8,987 bases of DNA, from the NCBI GenBank assembly GCA_003233075.1, contig QIKQ01000179.1, forward strand, positions 1-8,987. Direction: 5' to 3'. Shown here piece by piece: positions 6,092 through 8,987 of this stretch. Below the pieces are notes generated by a model. It did no database searches and had not been told where the DNA came from. It saw nothing but the letters and a program-made list of their open reading frames with translations. A program made the translations under genes and the position numbers. Numbering within the stretch: position 1 is the first letter of the stretch; every line of letters begins with the position of its first letter. Source of the stretch: Gammaproteobacteria bacterium (lineage in GTDB: Bacteria > Pseudomonadota > Gammaproteobacteria > SZUA-21).

Positions 6092-6546
6092 TAATAACCC
6101 ATATCATGCTCTTGGGCAATGGCTTGTAACTCTTCCATAGTTCCCTCTGATTTCTCAAGTTCTTCCTGTTTGAATTTCAATAAATCAGTAAATAAAACTT
6201 TACGTCTTACGCCCACTTTACGATAAGGTAGCAAGCCTTTATCGAGAATACTTTTAGTAAAATAGGGCCGCGAAACATTAAGAAAATCTGCCGCTTCTTG
6301 CGTCGTGAGTTCTTCATGAAAAGGACGAATAGTCACAGAATTACCATTTGCCATTTCATTTAGAATATCGCGTAACATATAGATCGCACGCATAGGAACA
6401 GTAATTTCGGTTTCACCGTCAATAATTCTGATACGTGCTGAATCACCTTCACCCAGGCAAGCTGCTAATAGTCGCGAGCTTTCTTTTGCAAGTTCGATAT
6501 CGTTTTCATCAGGTGTTTGTAAGTGATTGAATGTTTTGGGTAACAT
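6091..6546 (-). CDS. Excisionase-family HTH protein, probable antitoxin of the PIN toxin
   Basis: The protein has 151 residues. The first 75 form a probable dimerisation region with a strand-rich segment ARIRIIDGETEITVP. Residues 80-108 carry the helix-turn-helix of the excisionase/MerR-like family, TTQEAADFLNVSRPYFTKSI, followed by the basic wing RKVGVRRKVLF (109-119), an acidic helix KFKQEELEKSE and a C-terminal tail likely to bind the toxin. ATG 6546 is preceded by AAAGGA at 10 bases. It is first in the operon with the toxin, the usual order. By family precedent it would neutralise the PIN RNase and repress its own promoter; an inverted repeat upstream fits this. A nearly identical broken copy lies at 3814-4251. 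Confidence 0.88.
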   Translation of the reverse strand: MLPKTFNHLQTPDENDIELAKESSRLLAACLGEGDSARIRIIDGETEITVPMRAIYMLRDILNEMANGNSVTIRPFHEELTTQEAADFLNVSRPYFTKSILDKGLLPYRKVGVRRKVLFTDLLKFKQEELEKSEGTMEELQAIAQEHDMGY

Positions 6547-6595
6547 AATTGGTATTTCCTTTAACTTATATTTGCTTCTAGAATTCTTATGACTA

Positions 6596-6624
6596 ATATT
6601 AGCATATATTCGAAATATAAGTAA
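6596..6624 (-). promoter_or_regulatory. Candidate promoter and operator of the toxin-antitoxin operon
   Basis: On the minus strand an extended -10 element, TGCTAATAT (6604-6596), lies about 50 bp from the antitoxin start, with a weak -35 (TTACTT, 6624-6619) at 17-bp spacing. Between them is an inverted repeat TATATT-cga-AATATA (6605-6619), a plausible site for autorepression by the HTH protein. This is pattern matching in AT-rich DNA. Confidence 0.4.
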
Positions 6625-6877
6625 TAAACGTAATAATAGAAACTTTAGCTATTGTAAGAAATTTTACTTTTTCAAATTAATATTTCACAGTAAAAATAAT
6701 AAGTTACAACATATACGGCAAAAAATTATCGAAAAATATTTTCCATAGATATAAAGAGGGTCTAGGTGAAACAGGTCGTAATTTTATCTTGCGAAATCTG
6801 GGTGCACGCTTTTTAAGAGGCACGTTTTTGTGAGTGCAAAACAAGTGATGCTTTAAATTATCCGCAGGAGCCAGTTG
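6625..6877. other. AT-rich gap between toxin-antitoxin operon and GNAT gene
   Basis: I find no gene, tRNA or clear repeat. On the minus strand this is where an attC site of the GNAT gene would be expected, but no matching pair of L boxes or closing GTTA was found. Confidence 0.5.
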
Positions 6878-7369
6878 TTATATGTTTTTTAATTTTTTTT
6901 GCCAGAATAATGCTGCACCTACTTTTGGATCTAATTCATAACCAGAAAAACCAAATTTACTATATGCAGCCTTTGCAATCTCATTATTACCAAGAACTTC
7001 TAGTGTTACTTTACAACATCCTTTTGATTTTGCTATTTCTTCTACCTTTTCCAACATTTTTTGGCTGACACTATGGCCTCTATATTCATTAACTACGACA
7101 ACATCATGAATATTAATTAATGGTTTGCATGAAAAAGTGGAAAAAGCCTCAAAGCAATTAACTAGTCCTGCTGGCTGACCATCAACATAAGCGATAACCG
7201 AAAATGCATGTGGAAGTTTTGATAATTCTCTGACCAAATTGTTTTTTACATTATCACTAAGTGGTTTTCCACCGCCCATTGGATCAGATGCGTATCTATC
7301 TAGCAACATAGGAATTTCTTTCGCGTGTCGCTCATTAAAATAGTCTGCTTTAGTTGTCTCTATGTTCAT
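6878..7369 (-). CDS. GNAT family N-acetyltransferase
   Basis: The 163-residue protein has the standard GNAT length. Strand 4 and the acetyl-CoA loop are VVVVNEYRGHSVSQKM (90-105), a relaxed form of the R-G-x-G-x-G/A pyrophosphate-binding motif with Ser100 in place of Gly. Motif B is NNEIAKAAYSKFGF (128-141), the usual N..A...Y.K.GF helix, followed by a GYELDP strand. The N-terminal AYVDGQPAGLVNCFE hairpin is typical. It should transfer acetyl from acetyl-CoA to an amine; the substrate is unknown and resistance should not be assumed. No strong ribosome site precedes ATG 7369. The start is 21 bases past the GTTATG end of an attC site, and the stop TAA is followed by C (TAAC), as in integron cassettes. 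Confidence 0.9.
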   Translation of the reverse strand: MNIETTKADYFNERHAKEIPMLLDRYASDPMGGGKPLSDNVKNNLVRELSKLPHAFSVIAYVDGQPAGLVNCFEAFSTFSCKPLINIHDVVVVNEYRGHSVSQKMLEKVEEIAKSKGCCKVTLEVLGNNEIAKAAYSKFGFSGYELDPKVGAALFWQKKLKNI

Positions 7370-7389
7370 CTACTTTTCATTTTTTTAAA

Positions 7390-7486
7390 CATAACGCTCA
7401 CGTCAGCGAACAGACGAAAGGAGGCGTATTTTTTGCTTTTGCAAAAATCGCGACGCTCTTAACTGTCCGCTGGATGTGCTGGTTAG
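7390..7486 (-). other. Integron attC recombination site
   Basis: On the minus strand the site opens with CCCTAAC and closes with GTTATGT, each 6 of 7 to the RYYYAAC/GTTRRRY core boxes. Inside, 9 and 8 bases away, lie matching L boxes CAGCGGACAG (7472-7463) and CTGTTCGCTG (7413-7404), which pair with one mismatch. The central part forms a further hairpin, ATTTTTGC-aaaa-GCAAAAAAT extended by GAGCGT/ACGCCTC. Core-to-core length is 94 nt, normal for attC. The opening TAAC overlaps the stop codon of the 95-codon gene, and the next gene starts just beyond the closing core, the classic cassette layout. No integron integrase is in the window. Confidence 0.78.
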
Positions 7487-7770
7487 GGGATGATGTTATC
7501 CAAAGGCTCAACACATTGCCCAACCCGCTCACCCGTACAACTTTGCCTGAAACCCCAGCATTCTCGACAAACACGCCCATGTACATGTCGCTCGCCATTT
7601 AGCACAATTGTGGGTGTAACACCATCTTGCGCGAAACCTCGCTCAGCATGAATTTCTTCGCCAGTTGTAGATTCATAGACAATACCATCGACACCAATAT
7701 ATCGATAAGCTTCGTCAAATGTATGTTGCATCGGGAATATATTTCCTTGACCACCTTCTGGATGAGGCAT
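7483..7770 (-). CDS. Cassette-borne small protein of unknown function, four conserved-looking cysteines
   Basis: The 95-residue product starts at ATG 7770 with a strong AAAGGAG Shine-Dalgarno sequence six bases upstream, and stops at TAA 7483-7485 inside the attC core. No known family is recognised. The sequence has aromatic and acidic patches (HTFDEAYRYIG, IVYESTTGEEIHAERGF), an HVH at 62-64 and four cysteines (68, 71, 78, 86) in CREC-x6-C-x7-C, a spacing that could bind zinc or form disulphides. There is no signal peptide or membrane helix. Position, tight stop-attC overlap and lack of its own promoter mark it as a mobile gene cassette, most of which encode orphan proteins like this. Its higher GC than the surroundings supports separate origin. 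Confidence 0.75.
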   Translation of the reverse strand: MPHPEGGQGNIFPMQHTFDEAYRYIGVDGIVYESTTGEEIHAERGFAQDGVTPTIVLNGERHVHGRVCRECWGFRQSCTGERVGQCVEPLDNIIP

Positions 7771-7837
7771 ATTTAGCTCCTTTCTATGATATGCGGATTA
7801 TTCGCTTGAGTCCTCAGTTTTCAACTATCTAAATTTC

Positions 7838-7963
7838 ATGGCTACCGCTGGAGTAGGGTTGTTTATTTTTGCTCAAGTAATTCTCATAATCGCGATTAGC
7901 TTAAGCTACTATAGATATAAGAAAAAAAACTATCAAAATTATAAAGCCATCTTACCCATATAG
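7838..7963 (+). CDS. Small putative membrane protein or C-terminal remnant
   Basis: From ATG 7838 the frame encodes 41 residues: a hydrophobic helix GLFIFAQVILIIAISLSYY (7-25), a basic patch RYKKK facing the cytosol, and the tail NYQNYKAILPI. The frame stays open upstream to 7790 with plausible protein composition but no earlier start and no Shine-Dalgarno sequence, so this may be the last membrane segment of a lost gene. The final 11 codons lie inside the 126-bp repeat, whose other copy encodes a similar YQN-K-ILP ending. Function unknown. Confidence 0.4.
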   Translation: MATAGVGLFIFAQVILIIAISLSYYRYKKKNYQNYKAILPI

Positions 7964-8055
7964 TTGAACTATTTATCTATTGATAATTGCTTATACTAGT
8001 CATTAATTTCCTAGAAAACAAGAATAAAAATTTGGCATAATAGCTATTTAATTCC
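7930..8055 (+). repeat. 126-bp dispersed repeat, copy in unit B
   Basis: This is the partner of 4489-4614, same orientation and length, with matching blocks TAGTTGAACT, TGATAATTG, TTAATTTCCTAGAAAACAAG and CATAATAGCT. No terminal inverted repeats are visible, so it looks like a shared ancestral 3' gene end and flank rather than an insertion sequence. Confidence 0.85.
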
Positions 8056-8075
8056 TTAGCTCGAAGTTTGACTCG

Positions 8076-8350
8076 TTATTTTTTATTTTTTGATCGCGCT
8101 ATCGCTCTAAGTTTTAATAGTTGCGCGGTCCCTAAAGTAGCAATTAATACTGCGACTAATAAAGTTACCAAATTCCTTCCGGCGTAGTGACCCATAAATC
8201 TAACGCAATTAGTAACAAACTAGCAACCACCCATAAAAAATCACCCGCAGAAAAATATAGAATAAATATTTTGTTGCTAATTGATTTCATTGCCGCGAAA
8301 GATAAATGCAGGCTATTAATTATTAAAATAACGCCAACAAATGGTTGCAA
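8076..8350 (-). pseudogene. Frameshifted membrane protein remnant
   Basis: The minus strand reads a hydrophobic polypeptide with two likely membrane helices: ILYFSAGDFLWVVASLLLIA followed by LDLWVTTPEGIW and a stop at 8165-8167. One base away the frame continues without a break as VTLLVAVLIATLGTAQLLKL and a basic tail RAIARSKNKK ending at TAA 8076. The join IW/VTLL at 8165-8168 reads naturally if one G was lost from a GGG run. At the 5' side there is no ATG with a ribosome site; TTG 8350 lies within the MarR fragment on the other strand. I take it as a decayed gene lacking its N-terminus. I cannot name the family. Confidence 0.6.
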
Positions 8351-8574
8351 AAACAGTAAAAGAACTTTGTCTAATTGGTTATTTACATCAAGTAGAAAGC
8401 GAGGGAAATCGCAAGCAGATCTTGTTCACTAAACAAGGAGAGAAGTTAATTGAGGATACAAGAAAATTGCTAGCAAAGCTGGATAAGACTATTGAAAATT
8501 CTATTGGATCGGTAGCGTTTAAAACCATAATTAAGCAACTTGATAAAATCAGATTTTTGTTGAATAATAAATAG
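8332..8574 (+). pseudogene. MarR-family regulator, C-terminal fragment
   Basis: The frame opens just after a stop at 8329-8331 and reads RQQMVAKTVKELCLIGYL, the end of a MarR recognition helix, then the wing HQVESEGNRKQILFTKQGEKL, close to the family pattern of a D/N-R-R/K turn and T-x-x-G motif, then the long C-terminal dimerisation helices to TAA 8574. The N-terminal helices and most of the helix-turn-helix are missing and ATG 8341 has no ribosome site, so it cannot bind DNA normally. It abuts the N-terminally truncated membrane gene on the opposite strand, as if one deletion removed both 5' ends. Confidence 0.7.
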
Positions 8575-8706
8575 AACCGCTTGGCGTTAATTTTTTCGAA
8601 CCTTTGTCGGCGAAGGGATGATCTAGGCAATCTAGCGTTACTGCGGACATTCTAATGCGCACTGGATACGGATATTTATCATAAACACAAAGTTCAGGAG
8701 ATAACA

Positions 8707-8855
8707 ATGGCTCAGAGTACCACCCTTTTTGCAGTCTCCCGGCAACTCAGGATACCTTGATAGCCAACCCTGATTCTATCGATAGTCTTGACTCAAATTT
8801 AACGTTTTCAACCTATCTTTACTTTACGATCACTTACTTTATCGCAGGCCGGTAG
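8707..8855 (+). pseudogene. Small frameshifted gene with a strong ribosome-binding site
   Basis: CAGGAGATAACA places a good Shine-Dalgarno sequence before ATG 8707, but the frame (MAQSTTLFAVSRQLRIP) stops at 8760. A second frame is open across this stop and reads LPATQDTLIANPDSIDSLD, then SNLTFSTYLYFTITYFIAGR to TAG 8855, so a small indel between about 8730 and 8745 may have broken a gene of roughly 50 codons. No family is recognised. Confidence 0.35.
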
Positions 8856-8897
8856 GAATCTAGGGAACAGGTTTGGACTAACGTTAAACTAATCTAA

Positions 8898-8987
8898 GGG
8901 ATAAACGCTAAGGTAAAGACTGTTTGAGTTGTTGAATTTGGTCGGGGTAGAGAGATTCGAACTCCCGACATCCTGCTCCCAAAGCAG
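8898..8987. repeat. 90-bp direct repeat around the tRNA-Pro 3' end (proximal att copy)
   Basis: This segment, tRNA-Pro 3' half plus 41 bp of downstream flank, is repeated at 4861-4950 with two differences. The window ends inside it, so the repeat may be longer. Confidence 0.9.
8939..8987 (-). tRNA. tRNA-Pro (UGG), 3' part (5' part beyond window)
   Basis: On the minus strand the sequence holds the anticodon stem-loop with TTTGGGA (anticodon TGG at 8979-8981), stem pairs CTGC/GCAG present so far, a variable loop, the T arm GTCGGGAGTTCGAATCTCTC, the acceptor 3' strand TACCCCG, discriminator A and encoded CCA. The D arm and 5' acceptor strand would lie to the right of the window. Of the three copies it is the only one that could be the complete gene, since the other two are followed by non-tRNA sequence at the anticodon stem. 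It is the likely integration target of the island to its left. Confidence 0.85.

Noticed and set aside
7398..7598. Open frame of 66 codons on the minus strand across the attC site
   Set aside because: It is a shifted frame of the cassette gene; the +95-codon frame has the strong Shine-Dalgarno sequence and the attC-overlapping stop.
7354..7602. Open frame of 82 codons on the plus strand
   Set aside because: It runs through the attC hairpin and antisense to the 95-codon cassette gene, with no ribosome site.
8575..8590. GGCGTTAA resembling the closing core of a plus-strand attC
   Set aside because: No opening TAAC with paired L boxes lies within the preceding 150 bases.
1..8987. CRISPR array or rRNA gene
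   Set aside because: No regularly spaced short repeats and no conserved rRNA segments are present on either strand.

Overview
The window is AT-rich DNA, probably from a gammaproteobacterium. The evidence is bacterial tRNA genes with encoded CCA, a Pro(UGG)-Arg(UCU)-His(GUG) tRNA set that is a known linked cluster in several gammaproteobacteria, two lipoprotein genes with clear lipoboxes, REP-type palindromes with the GTAG foot used by REP-associated transposases, and an integron-type attC site. I cannot name the genus.

Left part (1-2096): the 3' end of a leucine-rich-repeat protein gene open at the window edge, a gene-free AT-rich stretch, a REP doublet (REPIN), a probable lipoprotein alpha/beta-hydrolase, and on the minus strand tRNA-His and tRNA-Arg. 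The 5' half of tRNA-His is duplicated in tandem. This part reads as ordinary chromosome.

Right part (2288-8987): an apparent genomic island at the 3' end of a minus-strand tRNA-Pro(UGG) gene, whose 3' half closes the window. Fragments of the tRNA-Pro 3' half recur at 2288 and 4902 in the same orientation, dividing the island into unit A (2288-4901) and unit B (4902-8938). The units share, in one order and orientation: tRNA-Pro fragment, Uma2-family gene with about 290 bp upstream, minus-strand excisionase-like antitoxin gene, and a 126-bp repeat. In unit A the Uma2 gene is whole, followed by a lipoprotein that looks like the detached periplasmic domain of LolC/LolE, while the antitoxin copy is broken by a REPIN and lacks its toxin. 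In unit B the Uma2 gene is truncated but the PIN toxin/antitoxin pair is whole. No integrase is visible.

Unit B also holds a minus-strand cassette-like array: a 95-codon gene whose stop codon overlaps a convincing attC site, then a GNAT acetyltransferase gene, with no integron integrase. Beyond it lie a small membrane ORF and remnants of a membrane protein, a MarR regulator and one unrecognised gene. The picture is a tRNA-anchored accretion zone in which a toxin-antitoxin module, cassettes and Uma2 genes arrived and decayed, splitting a tRNA cluster.
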